From positions 147,606 through 156,308 of the forward strand of contig CAJTPB010000002.1 in assembly GCA_910578065.1 (NCBI GenBank): a stretch of DNA of 8,703 nucleotides, in the 5' to 3' direction. Source of the stretch: an uncultured Christensenella sp. (GTDB lineage Bacteria; Bacillota; Clostridia; Christensenellales; Borkfalkiaceae). Below are positions 1 through 5,841 of the stretch, in pieces (position 1 is the first letter of the stretch; each line of letters starts with the position of its first letter). Both the position numbers and the translations under genes were made by a program. Under the pieces are notes generated by a model. It worked only from the letters and a program-made list of their open reading frames with translations, was not told the DNA's origin and did no database searches.

Positions 1-8
1 TGTTTTTC

Positions 9-93
9 AAATAATAAAAGAGGGCTGTTGTGATCATCTTTGCCGCCGCAACCGATCGGGCGCACATATCTTTAAAATAATAAAAGAGGACTG
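9..93. repeat. Direct repeat of a terminator arm (9-27 and 75-93)
   Basis: Bases 9-27 and 75-93 are identical except for one position (G24 versus A90); the unit is an A-rich run followed by AGAGG and CTG. The second copy is the left arm of the rpmB terminator. The first copy has no matching CAGCCCTC arm nearby, so it cannot form the same hairpin. It looks like a remnant of a second terminator. I see no gene in 1-81. Confidence 0.6.
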
Positions 94-113
94 CTTTATA
101 GCAGTCCTCTTTT
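82..113 (-). terminator. Bidirectional intrinsic terminator after rpmB
   Basis: GAGGACTGC (86-94) pairs perfectly with GCAGTCCTC (101-109) around a six-base loop, and the flanking A run (82-85) pairs with the T run (110-113). Both strands therefore show a GC-rich stem followed by a T tract. It lies 10 bases beyond the rpmB stop codon and would end rpmB transcription on the minus strand. It could also stop rightward transcription entering from the left edge. Confidence 0.9.
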
Positions 114-123
114 TCAGTTGAGT

Positions 124-312
124 TTAAACGCGTTCGATCTTGTTGCTCTTTAAGCATCTCGTGCAGACGTAATCGTTTACGATTTTGCCTTCTTTCACGA
201 AGGAAACCTTCTGTACGTTCGCTTTGAACGTTCTTCTCGTCTTACGATGGCTGTGGCTGACGTTGTTACCCGACGTCTGACCCTTTCCGCAGACACTGCA
301 AACTCTCGACAT
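124..312 (-). CDS. rpmB: 50S ribosomal protein L28, zinc-binding (C+) form
   Basis: A 62-residue protein, the usual length of bacterial L28, a structural protein of the large ribosomal subunit. It begins MSRVCSVCGKG and ends with LKSNKIERV, and shows the family features GNNVSHS and KRTF-like basic segments (here RKTRRTFKANVQKV). Two CxxC pairs (CSVC near residue 5 and CTRC near residue 50) are the zinc-binding signature of the C+ type; many Bacillota also have C- forms without these cysteines. The start is the ATG at 312: GGAGG at 325-321 lies eight bases upstream of it. An in-frame GTG at 321 would overlap that Shine-Dalgarno and is rejected. The gene diverges from the Asp23-like gene, an arrangement also known for rpmB and yloU in Bacillus subtilis. 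Identification is secure. Confidence 0.97.
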   Translation of the reverse strand: MSRVCSVCGKGQTSGNNVSHSHRKTRRTFKANVQKVSFVKEGKIVNDYVCTRCLKSNKIERV

Positions 313-320
313 TATAGACA

Positions 321-325
321 CCTCC
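321..325 (-). promoter_or_regulatory. Shine-Dalgarno deciding the rpmB start
   Basis: On the minus strand GGAGG occupies 325-321, followed by eight bases and then ATG at 312. This places initiation at the ATG and not at the upstream in-frame GTG (321-319), which overlaps the GGAGG itself. Confidence 0.85.
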
Positions 326-347
326 GTTTCGGAAAATTCTCATATTC

Positions 348-376
348 ATAATACATAGGGGATAGCCCTATGCAAA
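348..376 (-). promoter_or_regulatory. Putative rpmB promoter with a palindrome in its spacer
   Basis: On the minus strand TTTGCA (376-371, four of six consensus bases) is followed by 17 bases and TATTAT (353-348, five of six). The spacer coincides with an inverted repeat, CATAGGG (354-360) and CCCTATG (366-372) separated by five bases. The repeat lies upstream of the expected transcription start, so it would act as DNA. This is a sequence match only. Confidence 0.5.
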
Positions 377-477
377 ACTAACGAAAATATGATATCATTT
401 TAGTAAAAAAAAAGCAAATAAAAACGGGGCGGAAAACTATTTTTTTTTGCAAAATCGGAAAAAATTTCAAATAACGC

Positions 478-506
478 TTGCAAAATGCGCAATAATAAGG
501 TAAAAT
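478..506 (+). promoter_or_regulatory. Promoter of the Asp23-like gene and fakA
   Basis: TTGCAA (478-483) and TAAAAT (501-506) are separated by 17 bases, a good match to the housekeeping sigma-factor consensus. The expected start near 513 leaves a leader of about 20 bases containing AGGAG (522-526), six bases before the ATG at 533. AT-rich tracts at 395-470 lie just upstream and could act as an UP element. The rest of the 313-532 intergenic stretch shows nothing else I can name. Confidence 0.7.
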
Positions 507-532
507 AGACGCAGTAGGTTTAGGAGAGCATT

Positions 533-883
533 ATGTCAGTTAGCACGAGCAACGCATATGGTAAAATTTCGATATCCGATTTGGCAATCGCCAAAGTGGC
601 GTCTCAGGCTGCGGTGGAAAGCTACGGCATCGTGGATACCGTTTCGCGCAGATTCACCGACGCGCTCGCCGAACTGCTTAGAAAAGACGCGGGAGGCAAG
701 GGCGTTAAAGTCACGACCTCCGGAAACCGTATTTTTATCGACGTTTACGTTTTGATCAAGTACGGCGTATCCATTGAAGCGGTCGCCGAATCGTTGAAAG
801 AAGCAATTAAATATAAAGTGGAAAACTTTACGGGTATGATTGTAGATACCGTAAACGTAAACGTAACCGGTTTAAAGCCGTAA
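533..883 (+). CDS. Asp23/Gls24 family envelope-stress protein (YloU-like)
   Basis: A 116-residue protein with the Asp23/Gls24 family pattern: an N-terminal GKISISDLAIAKVASQAA segment, a central VKVTTSGNRIFIDVYVLIKYG stretch of alternating hydrophobic residues, and a C-terminal VNVNVTGLKP strand. Family members are small cytoplasmic or membrane-associated proteins linked to cell-envelope homeostasis; their biochemical role is not settled. There is no signal peptide or membrane segment. AGGAG sits six bases before the ATG. The gene lies 47 bases upstream of fakA with no terminator between, so the two are probably co-transcribed. The same order, rpmB reversed then yloU then yloV, occurs in Bacillus subtilis, which supports the YloU-type assignment. 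Confidence 0.93.
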   Translation: MSVSTSNAYGKISISDLAIAKVASQAAVESYGIVDTVSRRFTDALAELLRKDAGGKGVKVTTSGNRIFIDVYVLIKYGVSIEAVAESLKEAIKYKVENFTGMIVDTVNVNVTGLKP

Positions 884-930
884 TTCCCCGCGCATCATGA
901 TTTACTCAAATTAAGAGAGGGGCATTTGTA

Positions 931-2583
931 ATGCAGAAAACGATAAATTGCGCCGAGTTCCGAAAAATGGTTTTGGTCGGTGCGAAAATGTTGGAAAATA
1001 ATCGCGCCAAAGTAGACGCGTTAAACGTATTTCCCGTTCCCGACGGCGACACGGGTACGAATATGTCGCTTACCATTCAATCGGCAGTGAAAGAGTTGGG
1101 GGGCTGTTCTTCCAACAATTATATGGAAGTTTGCGATTGCATTTCCAAGGGCGCGCTTAGGGGCGCGCGCGGAAATTCGGGAGTGATCCTTTCGCAGATC
1201 TTCCGCGGGATCTGTTCCGTTTTACGGGAAAGCAAGCCCGACGTAGACACAAAAACGTTTGCAAAGGCGATGGAAGCGGGCACCAAAGTTGCATACAACG
1301 CGGTGGCAATCCCCAAAGAAGGAACGATTTTAACGGTCGTTCGCTTAATGAGCGAATTTGCGGTAAAATCCGCAGGCAAATACAAAACGTTCGATACCTT
1401 TTTGCCCGCAGTAATCGAAGCGGGCGACAGAGCGCTTGCGCAAACGCCCGAACTTTTGCCCGTATTAAAAAAGGCGGGCGTTGTGGATTCGGGCGGGGTC
1501 GGTCTTATGACGATCATGCGCGGATTCCAAGCCGCGCTTATGGGGGACGAGATCGTTTCCGAAATCCAAACGGAAGCGGCGAACAACGCTTCCGCTTCGG
1601 ATGCGGAATTCGGCGATAATTCCGAAATTATCAACATGGACCTCGGCGAAATTCAGTTTGCGTACTGCACCGAGTTCTTTGTGATCAACTTAAAAAAGAG
1701 CACCACGCTTGCGGACATCGATAAACTGCGCGAAAACTTAATGGGGATCGGCGACAGCGTTATTTGTATCGGCGATCTCGAAATGATCAAAGTACACGTG
1801 CATACCAACTGCCCCGGCGTTGCGCTTACCTACGCGCTCGAATTGGGCGAGTTGGACCGCCCCAAGATCGAAAACATGCTCGAACAGAACCGCGCGTTAA
1901 AGGCAAAGATCGAAGCGGAAAAGAAAGAGCAGGGCATGCTTGCGATTTGCGCGGGCGAAGGGATCAGCGAAATTTTCAAAGATCTTTTCGTAGACAGAGT
2001 GATCGAGGGCGGGCAGACGATGAATCCTTCCGCTTCCGATATCGCCACGGCGGTGCAGAAGATCAATGCGGAAAACGTGTTTGTATTCCCCAACAATAAA
2101 AATATCATTCTCGCGGCGGAACAGGCAAAGGCTTTGGTCGAAAACCGTGCCATTCACGTAATTCCCACCAAAAACATTCCGCAGGGATTCGCGGCGGCGC
2201 TCGCGTTCAGCCCCGACGCTAGCGCGGAAGAAAATAAAACGAATATGATCCATTCGCTCGATAACGTAAAATCGGGTCAGGTAACGCATGCCGTGCGTAC
2301 GACCAACGTAAACGGATTCGATATCAAAGAGGGCGATATTATCGGGTTAGACGATAAAAAGATTCTTGCAAAGAGCAAAAATATCGACGATACCGTGTTA
2401 AAACTCATCGATAAGCTGAAAGAGGACTATCACGAAGTGATCACCCTTTATTACGGCGAAGGAGTTACCGAAGCGGAGGCGGAAGCGCTTGCGGGCAAAG
2501 TGGGCGAAGCGTTCCCCGATTGCGACGTAGATTTCCATTGCGGCGGTCAGCCCGTATACTACTATTTGCTGTCGTTAGAGTAA
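931..2583 (+). CDS. fakA: Fatty acid kinase catalytic subunit FakA (DAK2/YloV family)
   Basis: A 550-residue protein, the usual length of FakA/YloV. The N-terminal DhaL-type kinase domain (about residues 1-205) carries the nucleotide/Mg-binding motif PVPDGDTGTNM, with DGD at residues 38-40, the GARGNSGVILSQ glycine-rich segment near residue 80, and DSGGVG near residue 186. The middle region contains YCTEFFV and KVHVHTNCPG, typical of the family, and the C-terminal third is DegV-like, ending GGQPVYYYLLSLE. In characterised bacteria FakA phosphorylates fatty acids held by a FakB (DegV) partner, feeding exogenous fatty acids into phospholipid synthesis. No fakB is in the window. GAGAGGGG (915-922) precedes the ATG by eight bases. 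It follows the Asp23-like gene in one operon and ends at a hairpin terminator. Confidence 0.95.
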   Translation: MQKTINCAEFRKMVLVGAKMLENNRAKVDALNVFPVPDGDTGTNMSLTIQSAVKELGGCSSNNYMEVCDCISKGALRGARGNSGVILSQIFRGICSVLRESKPDVDTKTFAKAMEAGTKVAYNAVAIPKEGTILTVVRLMSEFAVKSAGKYKTFDTFLPAVIEAGDRALAQTPELLPVLKKAGVVDSGGVGLMTIMRGFQAALMGDEIVSEIQTEAANNASASDAEFGDNSEIINMDLGEIQFAYCTEFFVINLKKSTTLADIDKLRENLMGIGDSVICIGDLEMIKVHVHTNCPGVALTYALELGELDRPKIENMLEQNRALKAKIEAEKKEQGMLAICAGEGISEIFKDLFVDRVIEGGQTMNPSASDIATAVQKINAENVFVFPNNKNIILAAEQAKALVENRAIHVIPTKNIPQGFAAALAFSPDASAEENKTNMIHSLDNVKSGQVTHAVRTTNVNGFDIKEGDIIGLDDKKILAKSKNIDDTVLKLIDKLKEDYHEVITLYYGEGVTEAEAEALAGKVGEAFPDCDVDFHCGGQPVYYYLLSLE

Positions 2584-2604
2584 GCGTAAAAAAACGAAAG
2601 AGCG

Positions 2605-2628
2605 AAAAGAGCGGCAACGCTCTTTTTT
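2605..2628 (+). terminator. Intrinsic terminator between fakA and recG
   Basis: AAAAGAGCG (2605-2613) pairs with CGCTCTTTT (2618-2626) around a GCAA tetraloop, followed by further T residues (to 2628). A second AAAGAGCG at 2597-2604 is an alternative left arm. It should terminate the Asp23-fakA operon, yet the recG ATG is only 15 bases further on, so it may instead attenuate read-through into recG. Confidence 0.85.
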
Positions 2629-2643
2629 CATTAGTGAAACATT

Positions 2644-4647
2644 ATGAAATTGACTTCGTTGCGTTCCGTAACCGAAAAGCGGGAAAAGGAATTTGCCAAA
2701 TTAAATATTTTCGATACGCGTGATTTGATCGGGTATTTTCCCCGTACTTATCTCGATATGACCAACCGCGTTTCGGTGCGCGACGTGTTTCATAACGATA
2801 TGGCGTTGATCGCGTGCCGTCTAACTTCGGCCGCGCCCTTGCGGCAAACGGGCAGGGTAAAGTATATCAAGGCGCATTTGCAGCAAAACGGCGATCTGTT
2901 TTCCGCCGTATGGTTTAATATGCCCTATCTTGCGCCCCGTTTAAAAGAAGGGGATTACCTCTTTTACGGAAGGGTGCAAAACCGCTATGGGCAGGTAACG
3001 CTGATCAACCCTACCTTCGAACCGATCGAACATAACAGGCGCTTAAAGGGATTGGTGCCCGTTTATCCGTTAAAAGCAACGCTCACCCAGCGCATCGTTC
3101 GGGAAAGCGTTGCGCAGGCGTTGCAGCGGGAAACTTTTCAATCGGTCATTCCCGAAGAACTGCGCAAAAAGTACGGCATTTCTTCTTTAAAAGAGGCGTT
3201 TTTTGCGATTCATGCGCCCGAAACGCAAAAAGACGCGTGGAAGGCTTCCGAGCGCATCGCCTTGGAAGAATATTTTACGTTGATTTCTGCGTTTAAGCTA
3301 ATCAAAGGGGATAAGTGCGAGGCGCGTATCAACCGCTATTCCGTTACGGAGCAAGAAGTGGAAGCGTTCGAAAAGCGGTTTCCGTTTGCGTTTACGCAAG
3401 GACAAAAGGCGGCGGTGCGCGATATTTATTTAAACGTGACTTCTCCCACCCGCATGAACCGCTTGGTGCAGGGGGATGTGGGAAGCGGAAAAACCGCGGT
3501 TGCGCTTACGGGCATTTTTATGGCGGTAAAAAGCGGATATCAAGCGGTATATCTTTCGCCCACCGAAGTGCTCGCCGCGCAAAATTTTGCACTGTTGCAA
3601 AAATTATTCCCCGAATACCGCGTAGGCTATCTTGCGGGCGGAAGTTCGGCAAAGGAAAAGCGCGCGCTGAAAGAGGCTGCCGCAAAGGGCGAAGTGGATA
3701 TCGTATGCGCAACGCACGCCGTTTTGCAGGGAGACGTGCAATTTTCTTCGCTCGGCTTTTGCGTGTGCGACGAACAGCACCGCTTCGGGGTAGGGCAGCG
3801 CAATACGTTAAGCGAAAAGGGGAACGGCGCGGATATGCTCGTTATGTCGGCGACCCCCATTCCGCGCACCCTTTCGCTGATTTTTTACGGCGATCTCGAT
3901 ATTACGGTAATTGCGGATAAGCCCAAAGAGCGGCAGGAAGTCGCTACGTCTATCATTCCGCAATACAAGTACGACGATATGCTTGAATATATCCGCAAGC
4001 AGACGAAGGCGGGGCGGCAGGCATATTTTGTATGTGCGAAGATCGACGACGATGAAGGGCAGGTAACTTCCGTAACCGAATTGTACGAAGAACTGCGCGG
4101 CAGGCTTCCCGACGTGCGGTTTGCCCTTCTGCACGGCAGAATGAAGGAAAAAGATAAGGCGCAAATCATGTCCGCATTTAAGCGGAAGGAATACGATTGT
4201 CTGGTTTCGACAACGGTGATCGAAGTAGGGGTAGACGTGCCCAACGCGACGATCATGGTTATTATGAATGCAGAGCGCTACGGGCTTTCGCAGCTTCATC
4301 AGCTGCGGGGCAGAGTGGGCAGGGGAACGGAAAAGAGTTGGTGCTTTTTGCTCGTCGGTTCGGAAAGCGAGGCCGCGATCGAACGGCTTACTGTGTTAAA
4401 ATCGACGACGGACGGGTTTAAACTTGCGGAAAAGGATTTGGAATTGCGGGGCAGCGGCGACTTTTTGGGTACCCGCCAAAGCGGCAGATTCTTTAACGGC
4501 ATCAAAAATTTGCGTTATTCTACCGAAATTATCTTTACGGCGAAAAAACTTTCGGAAGAGGCGTTCGAACGCAAGCTGAACACGGAAGAGATCCGCATTG
4601 CCGCCATAAAGAAGTGCGAAAGCCTGAAAGACGTGGTATTGAATTAA
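2644..4647 (+). CDS. recG: ATP-dependent DNA helicase RecG
   Basis: A 667-residue superfamily 2 helicase, slightly shorter than the E. coli and B. subtilis proteins (680-695). It begins with the wedge region (GYFPRTYLDM) and an OB-fold segment to about residue 150. Helicase motifs follow in order: Walker A GDVGSGKT at 277-284, the DEQH box at 376-379 (DEQHRFGV), MSATPIPRTL near 400, LHGRMKEKDK near 498, TTVIEVGVDVPNA near 525, and QLRGRVGRG at 553-561. The TRG region (LELRGSGDFLGTRQSG) lies near 600. RecG remodels stalled replication forks and branch-migrates Holliday junctions. Its N-terminus matches the family from the ATG at 2644, but I see no Shine-Dalgarno before it and a terminator hairpin ends 15 bases upstream. 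Function is secure; the expression mode is not. Confidence 0.97.
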   Translation: MKLTSLRSVTEKREKEFAKLNIFDTRDLIGYFPRTYLDMTNRVSVRDVFHNDMALIACRLTSAAPLRQTGRVKYIKAHLQQNGDLFSAVWFNMPYLAPRLKEGDYLFYGRVQNRYGQVTLINPTFEPIEHNRRLKGLVPVYPLKATLTQRIVRESVAQALQRETFQSVIPEELRKKYGISSLKEAFFAIHAPETQKDAWKASERIALEEYFTLISAFKLIKGDKCEARINRYSVTEQEVEAFEKRFPFAFTQGQKAAVRDIYLNVTSPTRMNRLVQGDVGSGKTAVALTGIFMAVKSGYQAVYLSPTEVLAAQNFALLQKLFPEYRVGYLAGGSSAKEKRALKEAAAKGEVDIVCATHAVLQGDVQFSSLGFCVCDEQHRFGVGQRNTLSEKGNGADMLVMSATPIPRTLSLIFYGDLDITVIADKPKERQEVATSIIPQYKYDDMLEYIRKQTKAGRQAYFVCAKIDDDEGQVTSVTELYEELRGRLPDVRFALLHGRMKEKDKAQIMSAFKRKEYDCLVSTTVIEVGVDVPNATIMVIMNAERYGLSQLHQLRGRVGRGTEKSWCFLLVGSESEAAIERLTVLKSTTDGFKLAEKDLELRGSGDFLGTRQSGRFFNGIKNLRYSTEIIFTAKKLSEEAFERKLNTEEIRIAAIKKCESLKDVVLN

Positions 4648-4653
4648 ATTTGT

Positions 4654-4685
4654 TTGACAATTCCGCGCAAAGGGTATAATATAAT
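4654..4685 (+). promoter_or_regulatory. Promoter of ssrA
   Basis: A perfect TTGACA (4654-4659) is followed by a perfect TATAAT (4675-4680) with a 15-base spacer. A second TATAAT overlaps it (4680-4685) with a 20-base spacer. Neither spacing is the ideal 17, but the overlapping TATAATATAAT offers both. Start would be near 4687-4692, leaving a leader of about 20-25 bases before the mature tmRNA 5' end, normally removed by RNase P. Confidence 0.8.
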
Positions 4686-4711
4686 GGTAAAGAGAAATCT
4701 TTTTTGCATAC

Positions 4712-5099
4712 GGGCCTGTTTCGGATTCGATTGCAAGCGGATTTCGTCGGACGCACGTCGGAGGCTCGGCTCCGTAAAAACGGAACTAATTTAAATGCTG
4801 ATAATAAAAGCAGAAGAAACAGCGTTGCTCGTCGGGCTACCCGCCGCGTAGCGCTTGCGGCTTAACCGATTTAAGCTCCGTCCCGCTCCGATTGCCTACG
4901 GTCGGAAACGGGGCGTCAATTCAGTAGGGAACGTTGCGTATAGGCTGGTTTCCCCCTATGCGCGATGAATTGCGGAAACGTGCTTGCGGAAAAGTTTGTC
5001 TATGGACTTTTCGCAGGCGAGATTTAACCACAGACTAAGCGTGTAGTGTCCTCGGAAGAACCTTGTAAGACCGCAGTTCAATTCTGCGCAGGTCCACCA
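4712..5099 (+). ncRNA. ssrA: tmRNA (transfer-messenger RNA, trans-translation)
   Basis: A 388-base one-piece tmRNA that rescues stalled ribosomes and tags the nascent peptide for proteolysis. The acceptor stem pairs GGGCCTG (4712-4718) with CAGGTCC (5089-5095), followed by ACCA (5096-5099). The third pair is G-U, the alanyl-tRNA synthetase identity element. The T arm is CGCAG/CTGCG (5072-5076, 5084-5088) around TTCAATT, and the D-loop side shows GGATTCGA. The tag frame starts at GCT 4797 and stops at TAA 4863-4865, with a second in-frame TAA at 4872. It has 22 codons, beginning ADNKSRRN and ending RRVALAA, the expected protease signal. The tag is long and carries six arginines in three RR pairs. 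A long hairpin near 4996-5025 fits a pseudoknot. CCA is encoded, and an 18-bp hairpin six bases later provides the terminator. Confidence 0.97.
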
Positions 5100-5104
5100 G
5101 CGAA

Positions 5105-5146
5105 AAAAGTCGACATTTTCTGATAAAACAGAGAGTGTCGACTTTT
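5105..5146 (+). terminator. 18-bp hairpin after ssrA, likely bidirectional terminator
   Basis: Arm 5105-5122 (AAAAGTCGACATTTTCTG) pairs over its full 18 bases with arm 5129-5146 (CAGAGAGTGTCGACTTTT), including two G-T wobbles, around the loop ATAAAA. The A run at the base of the left arm and the T run at the end of the right arm give a bidirectional terminator shape. It is the only terminator visible after ssrA. The right arm also supplies four bases of the next promoter's -35 element. Confidence 0.75.
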
Positions 5147-5171
5147 CATATTACAAAAAATATGTTATAAT
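5143..5171 (+). promoter_or_regulatory. Cassette 1 promoter
   Basis: TATAAT (5166-5171) is a perfect -10, with the weak -35 TTTTCA (5143-5148) 17 bases upstream, inside the end of the hairpin. Start near 5178 leaves only about 15 bases before the GTG at 5193, with AAGGAG (5180-5185) seven bases ahead of it. The ATG at 5175 would lie upstream of the transcript start. Confidence 0.65.
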
Positions 5172-5192
5172 GATGTGAGAAGGAGTGTAAAA

Positions 5193-5822
5193 GTGAATTA
5201 TACCAAGCAAGTAAGAGAATATTGCGAACAGCATAACGATACTTTGATAGATATTTCTATTGTTAGAGATAGTGTGTTCAAGGATATTCCGTATAAAACT
5301 TTGCTCAAAATATTTAACCGTCTTGAAGATGAAGTAATAGTACATACGGTTTCAAAAGGTTTGTATTGCGTAGGCAACAAGACGGTTAACAACAAAAAGA
5401 TAATCTCTCAATATACTAGTAGCGGTAGGGGAATGATCGTAGGATATGGTTTATTCAATAGTATCGGGCTGACGGTATATAAAGACGATAAGATAGAAAT
5501 TTATACAAATGTAATAGCGAATAAACAAAATACAATCGGCAATTTTTTATTGAAGCGTGTGGATTTGGAGTTTACCGACGAAATATTAGATTTAGTATCT
5601 TTGCTTGAAATTCTTAACATTGGATTTAGTATGCAAGGAGCTGATGTTTTATCGTATAAGAGAACGACCGAATTGTTGGCACAAACATATTGCGATGATA
5701 ATTTCAGAAAAGTGATTAAAGCTGTCCGCTATATGTATTCTACGGTATTAAAGTTAAGCGAGCTTTTAGCGCGGTTAAACATTGAGAATTCTTGTTTAGA
5801 TATTTATCAACTGTTAGCCTAA
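5193..5822 (+). CDS. AbiEi/DUF6088-like winged-helix protein, putative antitoxin or regulator
   Basis: A 209-residue protein. The first 65 residues look like the AbiEi-type winged helix-turn-helix: an opening helix (KQVREYCEQH), a recognition-helix-like PYKTLLKIFNRLEDE, and the wing-like VIVHTVSKGLYCVG. The segment GMIVGYGLFNSIGLTVYKDDKIEIYTN, around residues 80-106, matches the AbiEi/DUF6088 'GY-x-L-x-N-x-x-GLT' pattern. Known AbiEi proteins are the antitoxin and autorepressor of type IV toxin-antitoxin systems. GTG 5193 is chosen because AAGGAG is seven bases upstream; the in-frame ATG at 5175 precedes the Shine-Dalgarno. The downstream HNH gene starts 19 bases after the stop, so the two form an operon, yet no AbiEii nucleotidyltransferase is present. 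Codon use is AT-rich, unlike recG. Family call is from memory of motifs; the antitoxin role is inference. Confidence 0.7.
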   Translation: MNYTKQVREYCEQHNDTLIDISIVRDSVFKDIPYKTLLKIFNRLEDEVIVHTVSKGLYCVGNKTVNNKKIISQYTSSGRGMIVGYGLFNSIGLTVYKDDKIEIYTNVIANKQNTIGNFLLKRVDLEFTDEILDLVSLLEILNIGFSMQGADVLSYKRTTELLAQTYCDDNFRKVIKAVRYMYSTVLKLSELLARLNIENSCLDIYQLLA

Positions 5823-5841
5823 AAAGGAGTATATATTTCAA

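Larger units (their letters stand above)
5101..5202 (+). repeat. Cassette 5' module, copy 1 (hairpin, promoter, Shine-Dalgarno)
   Basis: This 102-base stretch aligns with 7582-7684 with a single one-base gap; I count about 84 identical columns of 103. The first 20 bases are identical. The module begins one base after the ssrA CCA and contains the hairpin 5105-5146, TATAAT at 5166-5171 and AAGGAG at 5180-5185. Similarity runs through the GTG start and stops at 5202. It leads the AbiEi-like gene. Confidence 0.9.

Noticed and set aside
313..321. GTG start for rpmB giving three extra residues
   Set aside because: The GTG overlaps the GGAGG that serves the ATG at 312, and the 62-residue form is the usual L28 length.
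1119..1637. Minus-strand open frame of 172 codons opposite fakA
   Set aside because: It lies wholly inside fakA on the other strand, has no ribosome binding site or recognisable motifs, and arises from the GC-biased codons of fakA. The same applies to the other long frames antisense to fakA, recG and the HNH gene.
4799..4852. Alternative tmRNA tag frame (CTG ATA ATA AAA ...) ending in LPAA
   Set aside because: Its end is less like the protease signal than VALAA, and its first codons LIIK are unlike known tags. The GCT frame begins with the usual A and ends with VALAA.
5175..5192. Six-codon N-terminal extension of the AbiEi-like protein from ATG 5175
   Set aside because: This ATG precedes the Shine-Dalgarno at 5180-5185 and is upstream of the expected transcript start, whereas GTG 5193 is seven bases after the Shine-Dalgarno.
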